Assembly: GCA_964502465.1 (NCBI GenBank)
Contig: CAZCWX010000225.1
Location: forward strand, 1 to 28,711
From: CAZCWX01 sp964502465
Lineage (GTDB): Bacteria; Desulfobacterota; Binatia; Bin18
Direction: 5' to 3'
DNA length: 28,711 nucleotides
Shown here: in pieces, positions 21,915-28,711 of the stretch
Position numbering within the stretch: position 1 is the stretch's first letter
Layout of the letters: the number at the start of each line of letters is the position of its first letter
Program-made: the position numbers and the translations under genes
The notes under the pieces: generated by a model
What the model was told of the DNA's origin: nothing
The model's database searches: none
Seen by the model: only the letters and a program-made list of their open reading frames with translations

Positions 21915-22823
21915 TCACCACTCGCGCGGCGAGAGGAACCGTTCGTTGCCCTCTGCGTCAATAGCAATCGAGCCAAATCGTAGGAATCTGACCTGCTGGA
22001 CTGCCATCGCAGGAAGTAACACTTCGACTGTACGCACGGTACGGCCATGAAATAGTCCCACACCGACACAGAATCCCTGTCCATCGTTCAGGCCAACGAG
22101 CAGCCCGGTCAAGTCGCGAGAAGAACGGTGCGGAAGTCGCCCCCACACCGCAACATCATCGGAGTGGAAATGGTAGCGAGTCAGGTCGGTGAAATAGTGG
22201 CGATATCGCTCTTGTCTGTTGGTTCGACGCTCCTCAGGTGAACGCGGACGCGCTGCCGCCGCGACTGGCAGGCGGTGGACCGTCATGTCGCGGCGTTGCA
22301 CACAGGCGCGGAGAATCGGTTCCAATTCATCCTCCCGAGCAAGCGCAAGGATGTGAGTCGGACACAAGAGATCAATCTTCTGCAATTTGAATTCGAGCCC
22401 GAGCGGCCCTTCTACGAAGCCTGTTGTGTCGATCACAATGGATCGCACCCCCAGCCCTAATGCACGATCTAAAAGGCGTCGGCAACCAACGGCCGTTTGC
22501 AGCAGATGGCCCACCGGCGAAGTCGCACCGACAAAGACCCGCGCAATCATCTCCGGCTCAGGCGATTCTATTCCAGGAGAAAAACTCACAAGATTCAGTG
22601 TTGTCGGCAAGCCATAGGTAGATTGCCCCAGGTCCGCATCGAGCACAGCTACTGTTTGCCCACGGGCGGTTACCAAACGGACAAGATTCTCGACCAGGGT
22701 GCTTTTTCCCACGTCCGAGCGGCCAAGGAGAAAAAAGACCCCACCCTGGTCGGTGAGGGCTTTGAGCAGCGAGCGAAAAGCTTGGGGTGAGAAATCTGTC
22801 ATCAATCTCTGCGTGGGTGGCAT
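21915..22823 (-). CDS. Clp1/Grc3/NOL9-like polynucleotide 5'-kinase family P-loop protein
   Basis: A protein of about 302 residues. The Walker A motif is GRSDVGKST (about 34-42), followed by VLDADLGQSTYGLP (about 60-73), which matches the D-x-D-x-G-Q segment of the Clp1/Grc3 kinase family. Later come VIDTTGFVEGPLG and an Arg-rich stretch (PEERRTNRQERYRHYF) suitable as a lid. The C-terminal part is beta-rich. By family, it would phosphorylate 5'-OH ends of RNA or DNA, though bacterial members are little studied and a GTPase or other role is possible. ATG 22823 lies one base past the upstream gene's stop; an ATG at 22802 is also possible. It is last in a dciA-led group. Confidence 0.8.
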   Translation of the reverse strand: MPPTQRLMTDFSPQAFRSLLKALTDQGGVFFLLGRSDVGKSTLVENLVRLVTARGQTVAVLDADLGQSTYGLPTTLNLVSFSPGIESPEPEMIARVFVGATSPVGHLLQTAVGCRRLLDRALGLGVRSIVIDTTGFVEGPLGLEFKLQKIDLLCPTHILALAREDELEPILRACVQRRDMTVHRLPVAAAARPRSPEERRTNRQERYRHYFTDLTRYHFHSDDVAVWGRLPHRSSRDLTGLLVGLNDGQGFCVGVGLFHGRTVRTVEVLLPAMAVQQVRFLRFGSIAIDAEGNERFLSPREW

Positions 22824-22824
22824 G

Positions 22825-23031
22825 CTACTCTTGCAGGCGCTTCTCGCACTGGACAATCTCTTCACGAAAAAGCGCAAGCTTCCCTTCATCCCTCAGCGTC
22901 AAGGCAAGAGCCTCACCTTCGCGAAACGTCGTCAGGGCTTCCTGAAGCTGACCTTTGCTCAGAAACACTCCCGCCTTGCGAAACAGGCGGCTGAAACGCT
23001 CAGCTACACTCTTGGCGGTGAACTCAGCCAC
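22825..23031 (-). CDS. Small TPR-like helical protein (68 aa)
   Basis: I chose the GTG at 23031, whose codons overlap the stop of the DciA-like gene (8-nt overlap) and which has AAGGCGGG about 11 nt upstream. The longer frame upstream would cover a large part of the DciA-like gene and has unlikely composition. The protein is all helical, with one TPR-like hairpin (RLFRKAGVFLSKGQLQEALTTF) and a charged C-terminal helix. Function unknown. Its overlap with the upstream gene and 1-nt gap to the kinase gene suggest tight co-translation. Confidence 0.6.
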   Translation of the reverse strand: MAEFTAKSVAERFSRLFRKAGVFLSKGQLQEALTTFREGEALALTLRDEGKLALFREEIVQCEKRLQE

Positions 23032-23506
23032 GGCGTCTTTTCCCGCCTTCTTCAGTGAACCGCTGCTGCCGCGCTGCCAGCACGGCAGTAAAAGCACGCT
23101 CGATCCCGGGGTTGCCAACAGCAGGAACAGACAGTTCGGTGAGCGGAGGCAGTGGACGACGTGGGGGTGCAGCAGGGCGGGAGGCCTCGGCACGTGCATC
23201 ACCGGCAACCCAAAAGATCTCTTTGACCACTGCAGTTCCGAGTTTCTCGTTGAGCCGTGCCTTAATCTTCGCTTTGGAAAACTGCAACTCCTGCATCAAG
23301 ATCGCGTGCGAGACCATCACAAACAGTTTGCCATGCTGGATCCTGCTCGGTCGCGCCTTGCGGGCGATGGCTTCACCAACCACGTCCTCCCACACCTCCC
23401 AGACGCGATACTCATGCATCCGGTCTGCCTGCGGCAACTGCGGCAGGACGACGCCGAGTATCTCAGCGGTTGAATTCCACGAAGGGGGATGCGCACGGTT
23501 TGCCAT
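23024..23506 (-). CDS. DUF721 / DciA-like protein
   Basis: A 160-residue protein with the DUF721 (DciA-like) core: VWEDVVGEAIARKARPSRI, then HGKLFVMVSHAILMQELQF and KIKARLNEKLG, followed by a Pro-rich linker and a basic C-terminal end. DciA is the widespread loader of the DnaB replicative helicase, but many DUF721 proteins are untested, so the role is inferred. The start ATG at 23506 has no clear ribosome binding site. It is divergent from nrdJ, so a replication-linked gene and a dNTP-supply gene share one 146-bp control region. Confidence 0.82.
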   Translation of the reverse strand: MANRAHPPSWNSTAEILGVVLPQLPQADRMHEYRVWEVWEDVVGEAIARKARPSRIQHGKLFVMVSHAILMQELQFSKAKIKARLNEKLGTAVVKEIFWVAGDARAEASRPAAPPRRPLPPLTELSVPAVGNPGIERAFTAVLAARQQRFTEEGGKRRRG

Positions 23507-23556
23507 ATCGTGCGTATCATACGAGAAAGTGTAGAGAAAATGAAGAGTTATTTAAT

Positions 23557-23572
23557 CCACAATTGCTAGCGT
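23557..23572 (+). promoter_or_regulatory. NrdR-box-like site 1 upstream of nrdJ
   Basis: These 16 bases (starting CCACAAT) agree with the NrdR box pattern acaCwAtATaTwGtgt at about 11 of 16 positions. The site starts exactly 32 bp before site 2, the three-turn spacing usual for paired NrdR boxes. Confidence 0.5.
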
Positions 23573-23582
23573 TCTCTTACTC

Positions 23583-23610
23583 TTGACAATACTACATATT
23601 GTGGTAATGA
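23583..23610 (+). promoter_or_regulatory. nrdJ promoter with NrdR-box-like site 2 filling the spacer
   Basis: A perfect TTGACA (23583-23588) and a candidate -10 TAATGA (23605-23610) are separated by 16 bp. That spacer, 23589-23604, is itself a 16-bp near-palindrome whose complement (CCACAATATGTAGTAT) matches the NrdR box consensus at about 13 positions. NrdR, an ATP/dATP-sensing repressor, would therefore block RNA polymerase directly. The -10 is weak, so its exact position is uncertain. Confidence 0.6.
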
Positions 23611-23652
23611 AAGTTCAACATTGCACACCCTGGTGGAGAGGAGGCGGAGGTT

Positions 23653-26505
23653 ATGGCGGAGAAGTTACGGAGGAAGGCGGGGATGAACAATAGTCAAACG
23701 GTGAGAACAGAAAATCCTTCACTCACCAACAGGCGCAAAGGAATGAGTGTGAAACGTCACTTTACTCGCCCGGGCGCCCATCCATTTGCTGAAGTCGCAT
23801 GGGAAAAACGCAGTGCGATCATTTCAGGGGAAAAGGGCGAGGTCGTCTTTGAGCAGCACGAGGTCGAAATTCCCAAGTCCTGGTCGCAACTGGCGACCAA
23901 CGTGGTCGTGTCAAAATATTTTCGCGGGCCGCTTGGCTCGCCACAACGGGAGCAGAGTGTTCGGCAGCTCATCGGTCGGGTCGTCAGTACCATCACCGAC
24001 TGGGGTCGCAAAGACGGCTACTTCACAACCGCCGAGGACGCGCAGACCTTCTCGGATGAATTGACACACCTGCTGGTGGAGCAAAAGCTCGCGTTCAACA
24101 GTCCAGTGTGGTTCAATGTGGGCGTTGAACCCCGTCCCCAGTGCTCCGCCTGTTTTATCCTCTCGGTCGAGGACACTATGGAGTCGATCCTCGACTGGTA
24201 TCGCAGAGAAGGCATTATTTTTAAGGGCGGCTCTGGGTCTGGGGTCAATCTCTCCAAGATTCGTTCGTCGAAAGAACGTCTCGCTGGTGGAGGCACTGCC
24301 TCGGGACCAGTCTCCTTCATGCGTGCCGCTGATGCTTCGGCGGGGGTGATTAAGTCTGGTGGCAAGACCCGGCGTGCAGCCAAGATGGTCGTGTTGGATG
24401 CCGATCATCCAGATATTGTTGAGTTCATTCAGTGCAAAGCCGACGAAGAGCGTAAAGCCTGGACCCTGATTGAGGCGGGCTATGACGCCTCGATCGATGG
24501 TGCAGCCTACAATTCAATCTTCTTCCAGAATGCCAATAACTCCGTACGAGCCACCGACACCTTTATGCAAGCGATTACCGAGAATCGCTCATGGTCCACG
24601 CGCTTTGTCACGACTGGGGAGATCTGCGAAACCTTCCAAGCCCAAGACCTTTTACACAAGATTGCCAAGGCGACCTGGCAGTGCGGGGATCCAGGGATGC
24701 AATTCGACACGACCATTAACACCTGGCATACCTGCCCCAACAGTGGACGCATCAACGCCTCAAACCCCTGTTCCGAGTACATGCACCTCGACGATAGTGC
24801 CTGCAATCTCGCTTCGCTCAACCTGATGAAGTTTCTCAAAGATGACGGCGGGTTCGACACCGCAGCGTTCAAGCACGCGGTCGATATCAGTATTCTTGCG
24901 CAAGACATCCTCGTCGATAACTCCAGCTACCCCACCCCGGAGATCACCGCAAACGCCAAAGCCTTTCGGGAACTCGGACTTGGATATGCCAATCTCGGTG
25001 CGTTGCTCATGTCACTCGGTCTTCCCTATGATTCCGAGGCTGGCCGCCAGTATGCAGGTGCGCTGACTGCGCTTATGACCGGAGAAGCATATCTGCAATC
25101 TGCCCGTCTCGCTGACAAACTGGAGCCATTCTCTGGCTACACGGTCAACCGGGAACCGATGCTCGGCGTCATCGACAAGCATCGTACTCACGCCCATAAG
25201 CTCGATCCTGCACTCGTTCCGCTTGATGTATTGTCTGAGGCACGTAGGGTGTGGGATGAAGCCCTCGCCCTCGGCCGCAAAGCTGGGTACCGCAACTCGC
25301 AGGCAACGGTGCTGGCCCCAACTGGCACAATTGCCTTCATGATGGATTGTGACACGACTGGGGTGGAGCCGGATATCGCCCTGGTAAAATACAAACGCTT
25401 AGTTGGTGGTGGTCTCCTCAAGATCGTTAACAACACTGTCCCGCGCGCCCTCAAGCGTCTTGGCTATGATAGCAAAGAGGTCCAGACGGTTGTCGAATAC
25501 ATCGATGAACATGAAACCATCGAAGGTGCGCCCGCGTTACACGACGAACACCTGCCGGTGTTCGACTGTGCCTTCAAGCCAACTCGTGGCAGTCGCTCTA
25601 TCCAGTACCTTGGCCACCTCCGTATGATGGGGGCAGTGCAGCCTTTTATTTCCGGCGCCATCTCCAAAACCATCAACATGCCCAATGAGGCAACTGTTGG
25701 GGAGATTACTGACGCGTATATCGAGGCGTGGCGCTTAGGACTCAAAGCCGTAGCCATCTACCGCGACGGCTGTAAGAAGGTTCAACCACTTGCCACTGGA
25801 GAAAAGAAAGCCGAGACACAACCGGCCGTTGCCGCCGAGCTGACACCGCAACGTCGGCATCTGCCGATGGAACGACAGGCTATCTGTCATAAGTTCGAGA
25901 TTGCCGGTCATGAAGGGTACATTCATGTCGGCTTCTACGAAGACGGCACCCCTGGTGAGATCTTTATTAAAATGGCGAAAGAGGGCAGCACGATTTCTGG
26001 CCTGATGGACACCATTGCCACCCTCACCTCGCTGTCATTGCAGTACGGGGTACCGCTCGAAGCCCTGGTCAGCAAATTCAGCCATGTACGGTTTGAGCCC
26101 TCGGGCTTCACGAAAAACCCGGCCATTCCTTATGCCAAGTCACTCACTGACTATATCTTCCGCTTCCTTGGTTCGCGTTTCCTGTCAACCGAGCAAAAAC
26201 AGCATGTTGGTCTGATAGAAGGCAATGACCAGAAAGAGACGTTACCAGGGGGTGGAGAGCGCAACCATTCTCAAGCACCTGCTGAGACAGTGACCGTAGC
26301 AGATTACACGCATGGTCGCGAATCGACCGTTAACCGTATGTCACCAAGAGATGTGGATTCTGCTGTGATGCACGTCCCCCAACAGAACGCAACTTGGCAG
26401 TCGCAGGCCGACGCGCCAAGCTGCGCCGACTGTGGGGCAATCATGATTCGTAACGGGTCGTGCTATAAATGCCTCAACTGTGGAGCCACGAGCGGATGCT
26501 CCTGA
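23653..26505 (+). CDS. nrdJ: Vitamin B12-dependent (class II) ribonucleotide reductase
   Basis: A 950-residue adenosylcobalamin-dependent reductase making deoxynucleotides without oxygen-dependent radicals. Visible residues: redox pair Cys167 (SACF) and Cys384 (SACNLASLNL); radical Cys373 with Asn371 and Glu375 (NPCSE); and the late barrel segment VLAPTGTIAFMMDCDTTG. From about residue 735 comes a TSCPD-type domain (CHKFEIAGHEGYIHVGFYEDG), and the end is a zinc ribbon (CADCG, CYKCLNCG) with a terminal Cys pair region. AGGAGG is 8 nt before ATG 23653; a second ATG at 23683 also has a ribosome binding site. Probably controlled by NrdR. Confidence 0.97.
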   Translation: MAEKLRRKAGMNNSQTVRTENPSLTNRRKGMSVKRHFTRPGAHPFAEVAWEKRSAIISGEKGEVVFEQHEVEIPKSWSQLATNVVVSKYFRGPLGSPQREQSVRQLIGRVVSTITDWGRKDGYFTTAEDAQTFSDELTHLLVEQKLAFNSPVWFNVGVEPRPQCSACFILSVEDTMESILDWYRREGIIFKGGSGSGVNLSKIRSSKERLAGGGTASGPVSFMRAADASAGVIKSGGKTRRAAKMVVLDADHPDIVEFIQCKADEERKAWTLIEAGYDASIDGAAYNSIFFQNANNSVRATDTFMQAITENRSWSTRFVTTGEICETFQAQDLLHKIAKATWQCGDPGMQFDTTINTWHTCPNSGRINASNPCSEYMHLDDSACNLASLNLMKFLKDDGGFDTAAFKHAVDISILAQDILVDNSSYPTPEITANAKAFRELGLGYANLGALLMSLGLPYDSEAGRQYAGALTALMTGEAYLQSARLADKLEPFSGYTVNREPMLGVIDKHRTHAHKLDPALVPLDVLSEARRVWDEALALGRKAGYRNSQATVLAPTGTIAFMMDCDTTGVEPDIALVKYKRLVGGGLLKIVNNTVPRALKRLGYDSKEVQTVVEYIDEHETIEGAPALHDEHLPVFDCAFKPTRGSRSIQYLGHLRMMGAVQPFISGAISKTINMPNEATVGEITDAYIEAWRLGLKAVAIYRDGCKKVQPLATGEKKAETQPAVAAELTPQRRHLPMERQAICHKFEIAGHEGYIHVGFYEDGTPGEIFIKMAKEGSTISGLMDTIATLTSLSLQYGVPLEALVSKFSHVRFEPSGFTKNPAIPYAKSLTDYIFRFLGSRFLSTEQKQHVGLIEGNDQKETLPGGGERNHSQAPAETVTVADYTHGRESTVNRMSPRDVDSAVMHVPQQNATWQSQADAPSCADCGAIMIRNGSCYKCLNCGATSGCS

Positions 26506-26615
26506 GGCAGAGGAACTCAACTATGAACAGTTCTGTGGGGGGCGGAAGGCTGAAAGTTAGGCAGGTGCGGTGAGGAGGCGCCTTCCTGGGGGGACAGAGG
26601 CCGGAGACGACCGGG

Positions 26616-26637
26616 CGGGGCGTCGGGTGACGCCCCG
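26616..26637 (+). terminator. GC-rich hairpin downstream of nrdJ
   Basis: CGGGGCGTC (26616-26624) pairs perfectly with GACGCCCCG (26629-26637) over a 4-nt loop, about 110 nt after the nrdJ stop. Only a weak T-rich stretch (TTGTTG) follows, so termination is plausible but not typical of intrinsic terminators. Confidence 0.5.
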
Positions 26638-26683
26638 TTGTTGGGGAGAAATAGTGAAGGGTATAGACACCCCAGCCGTCGCC

Positions 26684-26758
26684 CTTCGACAAGCTCAGGG
26701 TGACCGGGCAAATGCACGAAGGTTTACATAGTAACCGTTCATGCCGAGCTTGTCGAAG
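26684..26758. repeat. Palindromic dispersed repeat (CTTCGACAAGCTC / GAGCTTGTCGAAG)
   Basis: A perfect 13-bp inverted repeat, 26684-26696 against 26746-26758, enclosing about 49 bases. Sequences of this type (a CTTCGACAAGCTCAGGG arm and its inverse) are common as dispersed intergenic palindromes in many bacterial genomes. The right arm ends 8 bp before the start of the HTH gene at 26767. Confidence 0.8.
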
Positions 26759-26766
26759 CATACTGT

Positions 26767-27036
26767 ATGAATATTGCAAAAATCCGCCCCAAAGTTTATA
26801 CCGTTGCCCAGTTTGCCCAAGTGTTCGCCATCTCCCCTCGCCTGGTGCGAGACCTCATTCGCCGAGGGGAATTACCAGCCCTTCGCATCGGCCGTTCGTA
26901 CCGTATCCCACGTAAAGCAGCCGCTGATTATCTCGCACGAGCCTTACCGCCGCCTACCCGCTCCACCAGCAAATCACGGACTCACATTCTAGATGAGCAG
27001 ACCGGCTATCTCTTTCCCGTCGGGATCATTCAGTAA
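26767..27036 (+). CDS. Excisionase-type helix-turn-helix DNA-binding protein
   Basis: An 89-residue protein with a MerR-like/excisionase winged helix (HTH_17 type): YTVAQFAQVFAISPRLVRDLIRRGELPALRIG then RSYRIPRKAAADYLAR (given here in parts; about residues 11-57). The remaining tail is polar and ends in a hydrophobic segment. Such proteins bind DNA as small regulators or as phage/integrative-element directionality factors, but no integrase or mobile element is nearby. No ribosome binding site precedes ATG 26767, which lies at the edge of a palindromic repeat, so expression may come from the repeat. Confidence 0.8.
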   Translation: MNIAKIRPKVYTVAQFAQVFAISPRLVRDLIRRGELPALRIGRSYRIPRKAAADYLARALPPPTRSTSKSRTHILDEQTGYLFPVGIIQ

Positions 27037-27328
27037 AGGGTGAGAGCTGCTGCAGAAGCAGGGCAATGCCGCGCCATAGGGATGCAGCGCTCAGCTCTGA
27101 AAGCATCCAGCCACGCTTATCGGTTCACGACCATCTGCCCTACTAACAATCGCTCCCCCGCGGTTGAGGGCATTCGCTTGCTGTGGTCAGTGAATCGTGC
27201 TCGTCCTACTAGTGTTCTCATCCTGACTCCCCTCCGGTCTCGCCTCGTGGTATCTTGTCAGAAAAGCAATTGCGTCTAAAGTCCCAGTTTATGTACGCTC
27301 TTCCTCTTCACTTCTCTGTGGCTCTTCT
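27037..27328. other. Intergenic region before the FAD-linked oxidase
   Basis: These 292 bases show no convincing gene. They contain a promoter-like pair at 27255-27282, about 47 nt before the next start, and a pyrimidine-rich leader with no Shine-Dalgarno sequence. Confidence 0.5.
27255..27282 (+). promoter_or_regulatory. Putative promoter of the FAD-linked oxidase
   Basis: TTGTCA (27255-27260) is followed after 16 bp by TAAAGT (27277-27282). Each differs from the sigma70 consensus at one or two bases. Transcription would start near 27290. Confidence 0.4.
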
Positions 27329-28711
27329 ATGGATACACTGAACACTGCGCTACAAGATATCGTCGGGTCTGACTTCGTACTCACCGCACCTGAAACCTGC
27401 GCGGAGTTTGCTCGCGACGCGCTGCGCCCACATCGCGGTTTCGCCGCTATGGCTTCCCTGGAGCAACGACCACTCGCAGTCGTACAACCAAAATCCACCG
27501 AAGAGGTAGTCCGTCTCGTCAGCCTGGCACGACAGCACCATATCCCACTCGTTCCCTATGGCGGTGGCAGCGGGCTCATGGGTGGTGCCCTCTCCATGCG
27601 ACCTGGCATTGTTGTCGATATGAAACGGATGGACCGCATTCGCGAGATCGATACGCAAGCACTGACGGTACGTGTACAGAGTGGCATACGTCTCCGCCCG
27701 TTAGGAAAACAATTGGCCAGACACGGTCTTCTCCTTGGCCACGACCCTTGGTCTATTGCCGTCGCAACCGTCGGTGGTGCAATTGGAACGAACGGTCTAG
27801 GCTATCTCGGCGGCCGCTATGGCTCCATGGGGATGCAGGTACTCGGCTTAGAGGTTGTTCTAGGTACCGGAGAAGTCTTGCAAACTCCCCCGCTCCGCAA
27901 GCGTTCCACCGGCCCCGATCTCACACAACTTTTCATTGGCGCTGAAGGGACACTAGGCATCGTTACCGAAGCGACACTGCAAGTTTTCCCTCAGCCGCAG
28001 AAACGCATGCTGGTGGGATTTACCTTTCCTGATTTTCCTACCGGGTTTCGTGCACTCCTGGACATGCAACGGCGCGGCGTCACCCCTACTTCTCTGGATC
28101 TGGCTGCGGACAACTGGCCTCCTGAACTACAGGAACGTCGTGGTTTTCCGCCTCCAGAACCCCCACTCCTCCGCCTGGTCTTTGATGGTCTGGAACAAGA
28201 GGTCGAGACGTATTGTCAGGAGGCACGCACCATCGCGCATGGCTACGGCGCTTCAGACTTGCCGCTTTCTGATCTTGAGGAATATTGGACCGCTCGCCAT
28301 GCTATTGCAGACCGCTGGGCACAAGACAAAGAGCTACGCGAAGGAAAGTGGCTAGAAACGCCGACAGGAAAATCGCAATTCGACTTCCTGCATATGGCGA
28401 TTCCGGTTTCTCGTTTGCTCGCATTCCGGGAACAGGCCCAGGCATGTATCCAGGCACATCGCGTCTCTCTCTGTGAAGAAGGCGTATGGATCTGGCCAGA
28501 GTGCTACTCTTTCGTGCTTTACTGTCGGCAAACATCGAGCAACAACGCCGCACAAATCATGCGTGATACGACCGAAGACATTTACCGTCTGGTTCAAGAC
28601 ATGGGCGGCGCGGTGGAGTATGTCCACGGTGTGGGAGTGCGACTCGGGCACCTGATGGAGCGAGAGCTAGGCACAGGGCTGCCCGTGCTCCGTGCGCTGA
28701 AGGCCACACTC
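27329..28711 (+). CDS. FAD-binding oxidase (PCMH/VAO type, GlcD or AGPS-like), 3' end cut by window edge
   Basis: The frame from ATG 27329 is open for 461 codons to the window edge. The FAD-binding domain (PCMH type) shows VPYGGGSGLMGGAL, VGGAIGTNGLGYLGGRYGSMG in two parts, and GAEGTLGIVTEATL. The C-terminal FAD-oxidase domain carries YVHGVGVRLGHLM near the cut end, the His-containing segment of glycolate/D-lactate oxidases and alkyl-dihydroxyacetonephosphate synthases. The YVHGVG form is closer to the AGPS-like side. The substrate is probably a hydroxy acid or an acyl-dihydroxyacetone-phosphate analogue. No Shine-Dalgarno sequence is visible. Only a short C-terminal piece is missing. Confidence 0.92.
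   Translation, partial: MDTLNTALQDIVGSDFVLTAPETCAEFARDALRPHRGFAAMASLEQRPLAVVQPKSTEEVVRLVSLARQHHIPLVPYGGGSGLMGGALSMRPGIVVDMKRMDRIREIDTQALTVRVQSGIRLRPLGKQLARHGLLLGHDPWSIAVATVGGAIGTNGLGYLGGRYGSMGMQVLGLEVVLGTGEVLQTPPLRKRSTGPDLTQLFIGAEGTLGIVTEATLQVFPQPQKRMLVGFTFPDFPTGFRALLDMQRRGVTPTSLDLAADNWPPELQERRGFPPPEPPLLRLVFDGLEQEVETYCQEARTIAHGYGASDLPLSDLEEYWTARHAIADRWAQDKELREGKWLETPTGKSQFDFLHMAIPVSRLLAFREQAQACIQAHRVSLCEEGVWIWPECYSFVLYCRQTSSNNAAQIMRDTTEDIYRLVQDMGGAVEYVHGVGVRLGHLMERELGTGLPVLRALKATL

Larger units (their letters stand above)
26506..26766. other. Intergenic region after nrdJ rich in hairpins and repeats
   Basis: No gene is supported in these 261 bases. The region holds a GC-rich hairpin at 26616-26637 and a palindromic dispersed repeat at 26684-26758, both listed separately. 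Confidence 0.6.

Noticed and set aside
22825..23208. The full 127-codon minus-strand frame as one protein
   Set aside because: Its first 59 codons lie inside the DciA-like gene and give an unlikely Pro/Leu/His-rich sequence; a GTG start at 23031 fits better.
1..28711. CRISPR arrays, tRNA or rRNA genes, prophage modules
   Set aside because: Reading through the window I saw no regularly spaced repeats, no cloverleaf-like tRNA sequence, no rRNA segments and no phage structural genes; a covariance-model search was not possible here.

Overview
This window looks like a chromosomal segment of an uncultivated, free-living, aerobic, Gram-negative bacterium with moderately high GC. The mix of acyl-CoA enzymes, a class III CoA-transferase, a three-subunit molybdenum hydroxylase, flavin oxidoreductases, exported lipoproteins and a class II (B12) ribonucleotide reductase resembles deltaproteobacterial or Binatota-like metagenome genomes. 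That placement is inference; no rRNA or other phylogenetic marker is present.

Layout. Positions 1-2541 hold a divergent pair, a CaiB/BaiF CoA-transferase (cut by the left edge) and an acyl-CoA dehydrogenase. Positions 2596-5726 hold a receiver protein whose phosphoacceptor Asp is replaced by Asn, an 820-residue lipoprotein built of about eighteen 33-residue helical repeats, and a 56-residue secreted peptide. Positions 5923-6396 are a decayed IS110-family transposase, followed by a cupin. Positions 7043-8319 (minus) hold a SnoaL-like protein and an exported DUF151-PDZ protein; an unknown gene and an RluA-type pseudouridine synthase run the other way.

Positions 9944-12646 are the RNA-modification part. 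Two small zinc-ribbon proteins (minus) face a plus-strand ttuB-ttuA-trmI set. By family knowledge this set makes 2-thioribothymidine-54 and 1-methyladenosine-58, two partner bases of the tRNA T-loop. Positions 12729-17074 hold an enoyl-CoA hydratase, a sirtuin overlapping an ACT-domain regulator, a 3-hydroxyisobutyrate dehydrogenase-like enzyme and DAHP synthase. Positions 17071-21760 (minus) hold a coxMSL-like hydroxylase operon followed by an N-terminally truncated luciferase-like monooxygenase and a PNPOx-like protein. Positions 21915-23506 (minus) hold a DciA-like protein, a small helical-hairpin protein and a Clp1/Grc3-like polynucleotide kinase in overlapping order. nrdJ (23653-26505) has two NrdR-box-like sites 32 bp apart, one exactly filling the spacer of its promoter. 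The right end has a hairpin, a palindromic dispersed repeat, a lone excisionase-type HTH protein and a FAD-linked oxidase cut by the window edge.

No tRNA, rRNA, CRISPR array, intact insertion sequence or prophage was seen. The strongest leads are the T-loop modification cassette, the repeat lipoprotein with its pseudo-receiver and secreted peptide, the exported DUF151-PDZ fusion, the atypical molybdenum hydroxylase loop, and the nrdJ control region.
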